Below, piece after piece: positions 50,412 through 59,604 of a stretch of 64,000 nt of DNA. The stretch covers positions 1,054,001-1,118,000 of the forward strand of contig OZ244249.1 in the NCBI GenBank assembly GCA_965217135.1. The letters are read 5' to 3'. Made by a program: the position numbers and the translations under genes. Below the pieces are notes generated by a model. The model searched no databases. It was not told the DNA's origin and saw only the letters and a list, made by a program, of their open reading frames with translations. This DNA comes from HXMU1420-2 sp017643305 (GTDB lineage Bacteria > Pseudomonadota > Alphaproteobacteria > Rhodobacterales > Rhodobacteraceae). Within the stretch, counting starts at the first letter, position 1. Every line of letters begins with the position of its first letter.

Positions 50412-51124
50412 TCGATTTCTATTTCGCCCCTACGCCCAATGGCTGGAAAGTCGCCATCATGCTGGAGGAATGCGGGCTGGAGTATACCCCGGTCCTGATG
50501 AACCTCGGCGAAGGAGAACAGTTCAAGCCCGGCTTCCTCGCGATCAGCCCAAACGCCAAGATGCCCGCCATCGTCGATCATGACCCGCCAGCAGCTTATG
50601 GATCCGATCCAGTTCCGGTCTTCGAAAGCGGTGCAATCCTGCTCTATCTCGCGGAAAAAACTGGGCGCTTTGCCCCGCCGGACGCTGACCGCCGCGCGCG
50701 CAAGGAGCTGATGGAATGGCTGTTTTGGCAGGTCGGCAACCAGGGGCCTATGGGCGGGCAGCTCAGTCATTTCCGCAACTACGCACCGGAAGATCAGCGC
50801 GAATACGGTTTCAACCGCTATCTCGGGGAATATGACCGCAACCTTGGTGTGCTGGAAAACCGACTGGACGGGCGTGACTATATCCTCGGCGACTATTCCA
50901 TTGCCGATATGCTGGCCTTCCCATGGGCCTTCATCGCCAAACCGCTCGGCGCTTCGCTAGAGGCGTTTCCCAATGTCGCCGCATGGCGCGGACGGCTGAA
51001 GGAACGCCCGGCCGTGCAGGCGGCCATCAACCTTTGGAAAGACCGCCAGAACCGGGGGCAGACACGGGTGGATAACAACAAGGTTCTCTTCAACCAATCG
51101 GCCGCCTCGCTGAAAGGCGGCTGA
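50408..51124 (+). CDS. Glutathione S-transferase family protein (YfcG/Nu-like)
   Basis: 238 residues. Thioredoxin-like part DFYFAPTPNGWKVAIMLEE with Thr/Asn before the helix, cis-Pro KMPAIVDHD, and FESGAILLYLAEKTG; helical domain includes WLFWQVGNQGPMGGQLSHF, the mark of the YfcG/YghU group that has disulfide-bond reductase activity. It overlaps the CaiB gene by four bases. Confidence 0.88.
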   Translation: MIDFYFAPTPNGWKVAIMLEECGLEYTPVLMNLGEGEQFKPGFLAISPNAKMPAIVDHDPPAAYGSDPVPVFESGAILLYLAEKTGRFAPPDADRRARKELMEWLFWQVGNQGPMGGQLSHFRNYAPEDQREYGFNRYLGEYDRNLGVLENRLDGRDYILGDYSIADMLAFPWAFIAKPLGASLEAFPNVAAWRGRLKERPAVQAAINLWKDRQNRGQTRVDNNKVLFNQSAASLKGG

Positions 51125-51242
51125 TACGGGGCCGGCATCACTGCTCTGGCCTGAAAATTCTGGCCTGCCAACGCTTTTGGCGTTAGACTAGGCCTCAGAC
51201 CCCGAAAAGGGGCGTTTTCGAGGCAGTAGAGCGGGCAGGCTC

Positions 51243-52409
51243 ATGACAGAGATGGTGTATGGCGCGGTCCCTTTTGGGGATGGTGAGCCAATTCTTCCTA
51301 AATGGTGGCGGACAATCGACAAATGGTCGATGTCCTGCGTGATGATCCTGTTTGTGATTGGCCTGCTGCTGGGCCTCGCAGCCTCGCCCCCGCTGGCCGC
51401 ACGCAATGGGTTTGAACCCTTTCACTATGTCCAGCGACAGGCCGTGTTCGGCGGCGCGGCGCTGGTGGCGATGATCATTACCTCGCTGATGTCGCCCACC
51501 TTGGTACGGCGGCTAGCGGTCATGGGGTTCCTTGCGGCCTTTGTTGGGCTGGCCCTGTTGCCATTTTTTGGCACCGATTTTGGCAAGGGCGCGGTGCGCT
51601 GGTACTCGCTGGGCTTTGCCTCCCTCCAGCCATCGGAATTCCTGAAACCGGGCTTCGTGGTGGTCGCCGCCTGGTTGCTGGCGGCAGGGCAGGAGATCAA
51701 CGGCCCGCCAGGGCGGCTCTGGTCCTTTGTGCTGACCGTCGTGATCGCAGCTATGCTGGTGATTCAGCCTGATTTCGGACAGGCCTGCCTGGTGCTGTTT
51801 GGCTGGGGTGTCATGTATTTCGTCGCGGGTGCGCCGATGGTGCTGCTGGTGGGGATCGCTGGATTTGTTGTGCTGGCAGGCGTGCTGGCCTATTCCAGTT
51901 CCGAACATTTCGCCCGCCGCATCGATGGCTTCCTATCGGCGGAGGTCGATCCTACCACGCAGCTTGGCTATGCCTCGAACGCCATCCGTGAAGGCGGGTT
52001 GTTCGGCGTTGGCGTAGGCGAAGGGCAGGTCAAGTGGTCTCTTCCGGATGCGCATACTGATTTCATCATCGCCGTTGCAGCGGAAGAATACGGCTTGATC
52101 CTCGTCATCATCATCATCAGCCTCTACTGCTCCATTGTTGTGCGATCGCTCCTGCGCCTGATGCGGGAACGTGACAGTTTCATCCGGCTTGCAGGTACGG
52201 GGCTGGCAGCCATGTTCGGCGTGCAGGCCATGATCAACATGGGCGTCGCCGTACGGCTGCTGCCTGCCAAAGGGATGACGCTGCCTTTTGTCAGCTATGG
52301 TGGATCGTCCCTGATTGCAGGTGGCATTGCGCTTGGAATGCTGCTGGCCTTCACCCGAACGCGGCCCCAGGGCGAGATTTCTGACTTCCTGAGGGGCGTT
52401 GGTCGGTGA
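51243..52409 (+). CDS. ftsW: Peptidoglycan glycosyltransferase FtsW
   Basis: 388 residues of the SEDS family with about ten helices. The family signature NMGVAVRLLPAKGMTLPFVS followed by YGGSS is near the C-terminus, and the GSGVGEGQVKW-like catalytic loop appears as FGVGVGEGQVKWSLPDAHTD (~255-275). It polymerises septal peptidoglycan together with FtsI. First gene of the short division/cell-wall cluster; the murG start lies 85 bases further on. Confidence 0.93.
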   Translation: MTEMVYGAVPFGDGEPILPKWWRTIDKWSMSCVMILFVIGLLLGLAASPPLAARNGFEPFHYVQRQAVFGGAALVAMIITSLMSPTLVRRLAVMGFLAAFVGLALLPFFGTDFGKGAVRWYSLGFASLQPSEFLKPGFVVVAAWLLAAGQEINGPPGRLWSFVLTVVIAAMLVIQPDFGQACLVLFGWGVMYFVAGAPMVLLVGIAGFVVLAGVLAYSSSEHFARRIDGFLSAEVDPTTQLGYASNAIREGGLFGVGVGEGQVKWSLPDAHTDFIIAVAAEEYGLILVIIIISLYCSIVVRSLLRLMRERDSFIRLAGTGLAAMFGVQAMINMGVAVRLLPAKGMTLPFVSYGGSSLIAGGIALGMLLAFTRTRPQGEISDFLRGVGR

Positions 52410-52494
52410 CGCCGTTTCCCTCCAAAGAAAACGATCCGGAAAAACAATTTTCTGGACCGGAATTTTCCAAAAATTCCGCAGTGTGTGGGGCAAC

Positions 52495-53592
52495 ATGAGC
52501 GCGCCGCTGCTTCTGATCGCCGCTGGCGGCACGGGCGGGCACATGTTCCCGGCACAGGCGCTGGCCGAGGCGATGTTGCAGAAGGGCTGGCGCGTGAAGC
52601 TCTCCACCGATGCGCGGGGCGCAAGGTACACTGGCGGTTTCCCGTCAGCCACCGAGATCGAAGAGGTCCAAAGCGCCACCTTCGCCCGGGGCGGCGCGCT
52701 GGCTAAGCTCGCGGTTGGCCCGCGGGTTCTGTCCGGCATCCTTGCTGCGCGCGGATCGATGCGCCAGGACCGACCCTCCGTTGTTGTGGGCTTTGGCGGC
52801 TACCCGTCGATCCCGGCACTGGGCGCGGCCTGGCTTCTGGGCCTGCCGCGCATGATCCATGAACAAAACGGTGTGCTGGGCCGCGTGAACCAGATCTTTG
52901 CCACCCGCGTGGCGCAGGTGGCCTGCGGGACATGGCCGACCGCGCTGCCGAGCGGCGTCAAAGGCATCCATGTCGGCAACCCAGTCCGCGCAGCCATCCT
53001 CGACTGCGCCGCCGCGCCCTATACGGCACCGGGGCAGGGCGACCTGAACGTCCTCATCATGGGCGGGAGCCAGGGCGCACGCATCCTCAGCGATGTGGTG
53101 CCTGCCGCGCTGGCTGGTGTGCCAGAGGCCATGCGCCCGCGTCTGCGCGTCAGCCACCAGGCGCGGCAGGAGGATATGGAGCGTGTCACCACCTTCTATT
53201 CCGATGCAGGCATCACGGCGGATACGCAGACCTTCTTTACCGACGTGCCCCAGCGCATGTCGCAGGCGCAGCTTGTCATCACCCGATCGGGCGCGTCCAC
53301 CATTGCCGATCTCAGCGTGATTGGTCGCCCCTCGATCCTGATCCCGCTCGCCGCTGCGATCCGCGACGAACAGACGGCCAATGCCCGTGCGCTTGTGGAA
53401 GCGGACGCAGCCGTCCTGATTCAGGAACGCGACCTGACGCCGGACGCCCTGACCCAACAGATCCTCTCCATCCTATCCGACCCCGCCCGCGCCGCCGCCA
53501 TGGCGCAGGCGGCGCTCACCAGCGGCGCGCCCGACGCGACGCAGCGGTTGGTGGAACTGGTCGAAAACCTCGCCCAAAAGGACCTGCAATGA
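52495..53592 (+). CDS. murG: UDP-GlcNAc:undecaprenyl-PP-MurNAc-pentapeptide GlcNAc transferase
   Basis: 365 residues from ATG at 52495 (SD GGGG); an earlier in-frame ATG overlaps ftsW and is not family-like. GAGGTGGHMFPA-type loop appears as AAGGTGGHMFPAQALAE, the second as VGFGGYPSIPA, and the UDP-GlcNAc site as TRSGASTIADLSVIGRP. It makes lipid II on the inner face of the membrane. Its stop overlaps the murC ATG. Confidence 0.93.
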   Translation: MSAPLLLIAAGGTGGHMFPAQALAEAMLQKGWRVKLSTDARGARYTGGFPSATEIEEVQSATFARGGALAKLAVGPRVLSGILAARGSMRQDRPSVVVGFGGYPSIPALGAAWLLGLPRMIHEQNGVLGRVNQIFATRVAQVACGTWPTALPSGVKGIHVGNPVRAAILDCAAAPYTAPGQGDLNVLIMGGSQGARILSDVVPAALAGVPEAMRPRLRVSHQARQEDMERVTTFYSDAGITADTQTFFTDVPQRMSQAQLVITRSGASTIADLSVIGRPSILIPLAAAIRDEQTANARALVEADAAVLIQERDLTPDALTQQILSILSDPARAAAMAQAALTSGAPDATQRLVELVENLAQKDLQ

Positions 53593-54992
53593 CCCCAGCC
53601 ACCAAGCTCCCCGGCGATATCGGCCCGATCCATTTTGTCGGCATCGGCGGCATCGGCATGTCTGGCATCGCCGAGGTTCTGCTGAACCAGGGCTACGTGG
53701 TGCAGGGGTCTGACCTGAAATCCTCCAAGATCACACAGCGGCTGGCAGGGCTTGGCGCGGAGATTTTCGAGGGCCAGCGCGCCGAAAACCTGGAACATGC
53801 CGAGGTGGTTGTGATCTCCTCGGCTATCAAACCGGGTAACCCGGAACTGGACGAAGCCCGCCGTCGCGGTCTGCCCGTGGTACGTCGGGCCGAAATGCTG
53901 GCCGAACTCATGCGGTTGAAATCCAACGTGGCCGTCGCGGGCACCCATGGCAAGACAACCACCACCACCATGGTTGCTGCTCTTTTGGATCACGGGCGGT
54001 TCGACCCGACCGTGGTTAATGGCGGCATCATCCACGCCTATGGCTCCAATGCCCGCGTGGGGGAGGGCGAATGGATGGTGGTGGAGGCCGATGAGAGCGA
54101 CGGCACGTTCAATCGCCTTCCCGCGACTGTGGCCATTGTCACCAATATCGATCCAGAACATATGGAACATTGGGGCACCATCGAAAACCTGCGGCAGGGG
54201 TTTTACGACTTTGTGTCGAACATCCCCTTCTACGGGCTTGCTATCTGTTGCACGGATCATACTGAGGTGCAGGCGCTGGTGGGCCGGATCACCGACCGCC
54301 GCATCGTGACCTACGGATTCAACGCCCAGGCCGATGTGCGCGCCACCAACCTGACCTACAAAAGCGGTATCGCCCATTTCGACGTGGTTCTGCAGGGCGA
54401 AGACAAGGTGATCGAAGGCTGCACCCTGCCAATGCCCGGTGATCACAACGTGTCAAACGCGCTTTCTGCAGTGGCCGTGGCCCGCCATCTGGGCATGAAA
54501 CGCGATGAAATCCGCGAAGCGCTGGCCAAGTTTGGTGGCGTGAACCGCCGCTTTACCAAGGTGGGCGAGGTCAACGGCGTGACCATCATCGACGACTATG
54601 GCCACCACCCGGTTGAAATAGCTGCCGTGCTGAAAGCCGCCCGCCAGGCCACCGAAGGCCGCGTGATCGCCGTACACCAGCCACACCGCTATTCCCGACT
54701 TTCCAGCCTGTTTGATGACTTCTGCGCTTGTTTCAACGAAGCTGACGTCGTGGCCATCGCCGAGGTTTTCGCAGCCGGAGAAGCCCCGATCGAAGGTGCC
54801 GACCGCGATGCGCTGGTCGCTGGCCTCATCCGACACGGCCACCGTCATGCCCGCGCCATCCTGGACGAAGAAGACCTCGAGCGCCTCGTTCGCGAACAGG
54901 CCCGCCCGGGCGACATGGTGGTCTGCCTTGGCGCGGGCACCATCAGCACCTGGGCCAATGGCCTGCCCGCAAGGCTGGAGGAGCAAGCCTGA
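53589..54992 (+). CDS. murC: UDP-N-acetylmuramate--L-alanine ligase
   Basis: 467 residues. N-terminal nucleotide motif HFVGIGGIGMSGIAEVL, ATP P-loop AGTHGKTTTTTMVAA, central MVVEADESDGTFN, and C-terminal DDYGHHPVEIAAVLKA. It adds L-Ala to UDP-MurNAc with ATP. It overlaps murG by four bases. In other Rhodobacterales murC is followed by DUF2484 and murB; here an APC permease fragment comes in between and murB is missing from the window. Confidence 0.94.
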   Translation: MTPATKLPGDIGPIHFVGIGGIGMSGIAEVLLNQGYVVQGSDLKSSKITQRLAGLGAEIFEGQRAENLEHAEVVVISSAIKPGNPELDEARRRGLPVVRRAEMLAELMRLKSNVAVAGTHGKTTTTTMVAALLDHGRFDPTVVNGGIIHAYGSNARVGEGEWMVVEADESDGTFNRLPATVAIVTNIDPEHMEHWGTIENLRQGFYDFVSNIPFYGLAICCTDHTEVQALVGRITDRRIVTYGFNAQADVRATNLTYKSGIAHFDVVLQGEDKVIEGCTLPMPGDHNVSNALSAVAVARHLGMKRDEIREALAKFGGVNRRFTKVGEVNGVTIIDDYGHHPVEIAAVLKAARQATEGRVIAVHQPHRYSRLSSLFDDFCACFNEADVVAIAEVFAAGEAPIEGADRDALVAGLIRHGHRHARAILDEEDLERLVREQARPGDMVVCLGAGTISTWANGLPARLEEQA

Positions 54993-55012
54993 CCCATGCG
55001 CAGCGCCCGGTT

Positions 55013-55049
55013 CTTCAACTTTGCCCATACACTCCCGCCGGGGGCATCC
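55013..55049 (-). repeat. Short dispersed repeat, copy C
   Basis: CTTCAACTTTGCCCATACAC then TCCCGCCGGGGGCATCC, 30 of 37 bases identical to the copy at 11723-11759. It sits between murC and the APC permease fragment, close to what looks like an insertion or deletion boundary. Confidence 0.55.
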
Positions 55050-55158
55050 CATAGCTGTGGCCCACAGAACACTTGCAATTCAGCCTCAACCCATCCCCCG
55101 TCGCCGCCCCGATCAGGGGGGCAGAGTGGAGGCTTCTCTCGAACACGAGGTCAGTAAC

Positions 55159-55512
55159 ATGACCAACCAGCTCAAAGGTCGGATCGCACCCGGATTGTTC
55201 GCAGCCTATGGTGTTGGCGTCATGGTTGCTGCGGGCATCTACGTTCTGATCGGTACGGTCGCGGCGCAATCCGGCCTCTGGGCCCCGCTGGCTTTTCTGA
55301 TGGCAGGCGTGATCGCCGCGCCAACCGCACTCAGCTATGCCGAGTCTTCCACCTTCGTGCCCGAAGCGGCGGGGGAGGTAGCCTACGTTCGCCTTTCCTC
55401 GCAATTGCTCGCCGCGCTGGTCGGGTTGGCGATCGTTGCAGCAGGTACCGTTTCTGCCGCGACGGTACTGTCGGTGGCGGCTCTGCTTATCACGTTTGGA
55501 GCGCTGTTATGA
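55159..55512 (+). pseudogene. Truncated amino acid permease (APC family), N-terminal part
   Basis: 117 residues where full APC transporters have ~420-500. The stretch GVMVAAGIYVLIGTVAAQSG, then LSYAESSTFVPEAAGEVAYV, corresponds to helices 1-3 and the G-I-Y-x-L-G loop of APC permeases; translation stops after helix 4. The stop overlaps the ATG of the first DUF2484 gene (ATGA), so it is coupled to it. A four-helix fragment cannot be a working transporter of this fold, so this is a remnant or a gene that has taken on another job. Confidence 0.65.
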
Positions 55513-55763
55513 ACGTCACAATTCTTCTGGCGATAGCCTGGGTCTTTGCCGCGACCGTCGTGGCGTTTTTGCCCATGCGGCGGCAATATCTGCCGGGCTC
55601 GATCCTGCTTGCTGCCGCGCCGGTCCTGATTTTGCTGCTCTGGGTGCAGGTGCATTGGGCCGTAGGTCTGGGCGCGCTCTTTGCCTTCCTGTCCATGTTC
55701 CGAAACCCGCTGCTATATTTCTGGAAGAAATGGCGCGGTCTGCCGGTGGAGCGCCCGGAATGA
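55509..55763 (+). CDS. DUF2484 family membrane protein, first copy
   Basis: 84 residues with two or three helices and a conserved end: FLSMFRNPLLYFWKKWRGLP. DUF2484 proteins occur next to murC/murB in Rhodobacteraceae; no function is known. It overlaps the APC fragment by four bases at its start and the second DUF2484 gene by four bases at its end. Confidence 0.8.
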   Translation: MNVTILLAIAWVFAATVVAFLPMRRQYLPGSILLAAAPVLILLLWVQVHWAVGLGALFAFLSMFRNPLLYFWKKWRGLPVERPE

Positions 55764-56014
55764 GCACCTCTCTGATCCTCGCCGCCATGTGGGCGGTTGT
55801 CGCCAATATCCTCGCCATGATGCCCTCGCGCGACAACCACTGGACCCGCGCTTATGTACTGATCGCCGTGGGCGTGCCGATCCTCGGTTATGTTACCTAT
55901 GAAAATGGCCCGCTTGCCGGCTTTCTCGTGCTGCTGGCCGGGGCCAGCATGTTGCGCTGGCCGGTGATTTACTTGAGCCGTTGGGTCAAAGGGATCTTCA
56001 GCGGAGGACGGTGA
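55760..56014 (+). CDS. DUF2484 family membrane protein, second copy
   Basis: 84 residues, similar in plan to the copy before it (W near residue 11, MMPSR, then LAGASMLRWPVIYLSRWVKG at the end, matching the LSMFRNPLLYFWKKWRG of the first). Both probably arose by duplication. Membrane protein of unknown function, coupled to its neighbour by ATGA. Confidence 0.8.
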   Translation: MSTSLILAAMWAVVANILAMMPSRDNHWTRAYVLIAVGVPILGYVTYENGPLAGFLVLLAGASMLRWPVIYLSRWVKGIFSGGR

Positions 56015-56169
56015 GGGCCTTCCTGTCTGTCTCAGTTGCAGCTGCCATAGTCGGGTTGATTACAATACGCCGCGCTGCCATCCCGAGGGCAGCAATCGAT
56101 ACTGAAACAATCGCATTCACTTGGATTTCCGCGATCATTACAGCTAATTGTGCTGTTTCCTCACGATGA
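56011..56169 (+). CDS. Possible small membrane protein
   Basis: 52 residues from GTG overlapping the second DUF2484 stop (GTGA), with GGAGG a few bases upstream. One or two hydrophobic stretches (FLSVSVAAAIVGLITI and FTWISAIITANCAV). No family recognised. Base composition is lower in GC than in neighbouring genes, so it may be chance. Confidence 0.25.
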   Translation: MRAFLSVSVAAAIVGLITIRRAAIPRAAIDTETIAFTWISAIITANCAVSSR

Positions 56170-56205
56170 TTTTCTCTACGCCAGATCACCGCGCGTTAGC
56201 CCAAC

Positions 56206-56235
56206 GGAAAAAAGGCCGGGCAAACGCCCGGCCTT
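56206..56235 (-). terminator. Terminator of the dimethylglycine-dehydrogenase-type gene
   Basis: Perfect 10-bp stem AAGGCCGGGC / GCCCGGCCTT with loop AAAC, followed on the minus strand by TTTTTT CCG. It lies 31 bases past the stop at 56266. Confidence 0.88.
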
Positions 56236-56265
56236 ATAATCTCACGTGGATTTACGTTGGCGGCT

Positions 56266-58767
56266 TCAGGTGTCCTTGCGGATCGCCTCGTTTTTCGGGT
56301 CATAGGGGCTGTCCTGCACGATCTCGGCATCCCACAGCGCGTCCTGCATCCGCACCTTCAGCTTTTGGCCCACGACGGCCAGTTCCGGTGGCACATAGCC
56401 CATGCCGATGGATTTGCCGAATACAACGGAATAGCCGCCCGACGTCAGACGCCCAACACGCGTGTCACCATCGTAAAGCGCCTCCCGCCCCCAGGGGTCC
56501 GCATCCGCAGGCCCGTCGATCGTTAGCGTCACGCATTTGGATCGGATGCCCTTGGCTTCCATCTCCGCCTTGCCGTGAAACTCCTTCGAGAGGTCCACGA
56601 AGCGGGGCAGGTCGGCCTCCAGCGGCGTCGCATCCCGGCCCAGTTCGGTCCCGAAGGCGCGGTAGGATTTCTCCTGTCGCAGCCAGTTCTGCGCGCGGCC
56701 GCCGACCAGCTTCATGCCGTGCTTTGCACCTGCTTCCATCAGCTGGTCCCACAGGTAGTTCTGCATCTCAATCGGGTGATGCAGCTCCCAGCCCAGTTCC
56801 CCGGTGTAGGCCACGCGTATGGCGCGTACGGGGCACATCTTCAGCTCGATGTCCCGGCAGGAAAGCCATGGGAAGCGCTTGTTCGACAGAACAGTCGCGG
56901 GATCGGCATCACAAATTAGCTCATTCAGAACATCGCGTGATTTTGGCCCGGCAATGGCAAAGACACCCCATTGCGTGGTCACGTCCTGGATTTCGATATA
57001 GCCAAATTCGCCTGCCTTATCTTCGGCAGATTTCTTAAGAAAATCTGCATCATAAGCGGTCCATGCTCCCGCGGAGACGAGGTAGTACTCCTCTTCCGCC
57101 AGCCGAACGATGGTGTATTCCGTGCGCGTGGTGCCAGCCGCGGTCAAAGCATAGGTCAGGTTGATGCGCCCGACCTTGGGCAGTTTGTTGCAAGTGAACC
57201 AATCCAGAAACGCAGTGGCGCCGGGGCCTTTGACCACGTGCTTGGTAAAGGCGGTGGCGTCGATCAGCCCGACACCTTCGCGCACGGCCTTGGCTTCGTC
57301 CACCGCGTATTGCCACCAACCGCCCCGGCGGAAGCTGCGCGCGTCGTGGTCAAAGCTGTCGGGCGCATCCAGTGGGCCGTAGTAATTTGGCCGCTCAAAT
57401 CCGTTCACACAGCCAAACTGCGCGCCAAGCGCCTTTTGCCGGTCATAGGCAGGCGCTGTGCGCAGCGGGCGACAGGCTTCGCGTTCTTCATCAGGGTGGT
57501 GCAGGATATAGACGTGCTCGTAACATTCCTCGTTCTTGCGCGCCCCATATTCCGTGGTCATCCAGTTCTGGCCATAACGCTTGGGATCGAGCGAGGCCAT
57601 GTCGATCTCGGCCTCACCCTCCACCATCATCTGCGCAAGGTAATAGCCGGTGCCACCCGCCGCTGTGATCCCGAAAGAGAAACCCTCGGCCAGCCACATA
57701 TTGCGCAGGCCCGGGGCTGGGCCGACCAGCGGGTTGCCATCGGGAGTGTAGCAGATCGGGCCGTTATAATCGTCTTTCAGACCCACGGTTTCCGAGGACG
57801 GAATGCGGTGAATCATGGACATGTATTCTTCTTCGATCCGCTCCAGATCCAGCGGGAACAGGTCGGCGCGGAACGCTTCAGGCACATCGTATTCGAACCG
57901 CGCAGGCGCGTTGCGTTCATAGGGGCCCAGGATCCAGCCACCGCGTTCTTCGCGCACGTACCACTTGGCATCCGCGTCGCGCAGGACGGGATGTTCGCCA
58001 TGGGTTTTGCGGTACTCCACCAGCGCCGGGTCGGGTTCGGTTACGATGTACTGATGTTCCACTGGAATCGCGGGCATCTTGATGCCCAGCAGCCGCGCGG
58101 TACGCTGGGCGTGGTTGCCCGTAGCGGTGACCACATGTTCGGCGGTCAGAACCGTCTGTTCATCGGACGGCACGAGGTTGCCGCCTTTTTCCACCATCTT
58201 GGTGACCGTAACCTTCCATTCTGACCCGGTCCATTCATAGCCATCGACCTGCCATTTTCGCTCGATGATTACGCCTCGCTGGCGTGCACCCTTGGCCATC
58301 GCCATGGTGACGTCGGCGGGGTTAATGTAGCCATCGGTCGGGTGATAAATCGCGCCTTTCAGGTCCTCCGTCCGCACCAGCGGCCAGCGGTCCTTGATAT
58401 CGCTCGGGCTCAGCCATTCATAAGGCACACCGCAAGTTTCGGCGGTGGAGGCATAGAGCATGTATTCATCCATCCGCTCCTGTGTCTGCGCCATGCGCAG
58501 GTTCCCCACCACAGAGAACCCGGCATTCAGCCCGGTTTCTTCTTCCAGCGTCTTGTAGAACTCGACCGAGTACTGGTGGATATGCGTGGTTGCATAGGAC
58601 ATGTTGAATAACGGCAGCAGACCGGCGGCGTGCCATGTCGACCCTGATGTCAGTTCATCCCGTTCCAAAAGCATCACATCGTCCCACCCCGCGCGGGCCA
58701 GATGATAGGCAATCGATGTCCCGACGGCACCGCCGCCAACGACCAGAGCTTTGAGATGGGTTTTCAT
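56266..58767 (-). CDS. FAD-dependent oxidoreductase fused to GcvT (dimethylglycine/sarcosine dehydrogenase type)
   Basis: 833 residues from ATG at 58767. N-terminal FAD-binding DAO domain (ALVVGGGAVGTSIAYHLARA, TSGSTWHAAGLL with the His region used for flavin), then FAO middle domain, GcvT domain from ~430 (VAYTGELGWELHHP) and GcvT C-terminal barrel to the end (GYSVVFGKSIGMGYV). It demethylates an N-methylated glycine or related amine, passing formaldehyde to tetrahydrofolate as methylene-THF. Single gene with its own terminator. Exact substrate (dimethylglycine, sarcosine or another) cannot be read. Confidence 0.88.
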   Translation of the reverse strand: MKTHLKALVVGGGAVGTSIAYHLARAGWDDVMLLERDELTSGSTWHAAGLLPLFNMSYATTHIHQYSVEFYKTLEEETGLNAGFSVVGNLRMAQTQERMDEYMLYASTAETCGVPYEWLSPSDIKDRWPLVRTEDLKGAIYHPTDGYINPADVTMAMAKGARQRGVIIERKWQVDGYEWTGSEWKVTVTKMVEKGGNLVPSDEQTVLTAEHVVTATGNHAQRTARLLGIKMPAIPVEHQYIVTEPDPALVEYRKTHGEHPVLRDADAKWYVREERGGWILGPYERNAPARFEYDVPEAFRADLFPLDLERIEEEYMSMIHRIPSSETVGLKDDYNGPICYTPDGNPLVGPAPGLRNMWLAEGFSFGITAAGGTGYYLAQMMVEGEAEIDMASLDPKRYGQNWMTTEYGARKNEECYEHVYILHHPDEEREACRPLRTAPAYDRQKALGAQFGCVNGFERPNYYGPLDAPDSFDHDARSFRRGGWWQYAVDEAKAVREGVGLIDATAFTKHVVKGPGATAFLDWFTCNKLPKVGRINLTYALTAAGTTRTEYTIVRLAEEEYYLVSAGAWTAYDADFLKKSAEDKAGEFGYIEIQDVTTQWGVFAIAGPKSRDVLNELICDADPATVLSNKRFPWLSCRDIELKMCPVRAIRVAYTGELGWELHHPIEMQNYLWDQLMEAGAKHGMKLVGGRAQNWLRQEKSYRAFGTELGRDATPLEADLPRFVDLSKEFHGKAEMEAKGIRSKCVTLTIDGPADADPWGREALYDGDTRVGRLTSGGYSVVFGKSIGMGYVPPELAVVGQKLKVRMQDALWDAEIVQDSPYDPKNEAIRKDT

Positions 58768-58902
58768 GGGTAGCCCTCGGTTTAGCTGTTTGGTTGGGTT
58801 TATGCCTAAGGTGGGCGTCAAGGGCCAAGCCGATCCGACCGGATATGGGGGGAAAGCGACGCTGTGGCGCGGACCTGGCGTTTTCCTGTGCGCTGCGCCC
58901 GC

Positions 58903-59604
58903 TCAGCCCTTGCCATCATCCTTGGGTGCCACATTAGCCCAGATCGGCAGATGATCGGAACTTTCCCGTGCTCTGGGTGACTGGTCCACCCCAGCATCGC
59001 CGATCTCTAGCTTGTGGCCATGGGCGATCCGGTCCAGCGCGGCTATCGGGCGGCTGGCGTGAAATGTCTTGCCGGGGGCCACGATGTCGTGGCTTTCGAT
59101 CAGGTCCTCCAGCCCCAGCGTATCGGACCATTCGTTGAAATCCCCGGCCACGATGCTGTGCGCTTTCTGGTCGTCATTCAGGCTGTCCAGGATGGCTCGG
59201 ATTTGCTGCCGCCGCCAAGGGCGCAGCAAGGCCAGATGCGTGCCGATCAATGTCAGGTCCTCCACCTGCACCATGACCGCGCCGCGCGGCTCCAGCCCCG
59301 GCAGCTCTAACTGTGCGGTGTTCTGCACCGTCAGCCCCTTGCGCACCAACACGGCGTTGCCATGCCACCCCAGGCTCACGTCATTCGGGGCCAGCGGGGC
59401 AACGGTATAGTCGGTTTCGGCCTCGATCATCTCCATCGGCAGCGCGGTGGGCCGGTTGCCGAGGCGTCGGTCGGCCTCTTGCAAAAGAACCACGTCGCCT
59501 TCCAGTCGGTTGACCACATCCAGAATGCGTTCCGGCGCGCGCTTTCTGTCCAGCCCCACGGCCTTCCGGATGTTGTAACTGACCAGGCGGAGAGGACGGC
59601 GCAT
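58903..59604 (-). CDS. Endonuclease/exonuclease/phosphatase family protein
   Basis: 233 residues from ATG at 59604, which overlaps the stop of the cardiolipin synthase gene (TGATG). EEP-fold motifs: LVSYNIRKAVGL, LLQEADRRLGNR, IGTHLALL, VAGDFNEWSDT and SSDHLPIWANV. The fold cleaves phosphodiesters of nucleic acids or lipids. Pairing with cardiolipin synthase suggests a lipid-related or membrane-linked task (inference). No signal peptide. Confidence 0.88.
   Translation of the reverse strand: MRRPLRLVSYNIRKAVGLDRKRAPERILDVVNRLEGDVVLLQEADRRLGNRPTALPMEMIEAETDYTVAPLAPNDVSLGWHGNAVLVRKGLTVQNTAQLELPGLEPRGAVMVQVEDLTLIGTHLALLRPWRRQQIRAILDSLNDDQKAHSIVAGDFNEWSDTLGLEDLIESHDIVAPGKTFHASRPIAALDRIAHGHKLEIGDAGVDQSPRARESSDHLPIWANVAPKDDGKG

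Noticed and set aside
52932..53588. N-terminal extension of murC overlapping murG
   Set aside because: The family start MTPATKLPGDIGPIHFVGIG fits ATG 53589, which overlaps the murG stop; upstream residues are out-of-frame murG.
56971..58224. Open frame antisense to the GcvT-fused dehydrogenase
   Set aside because: Shadow of the real gene; composition and lack of a ribosome site argue against it.
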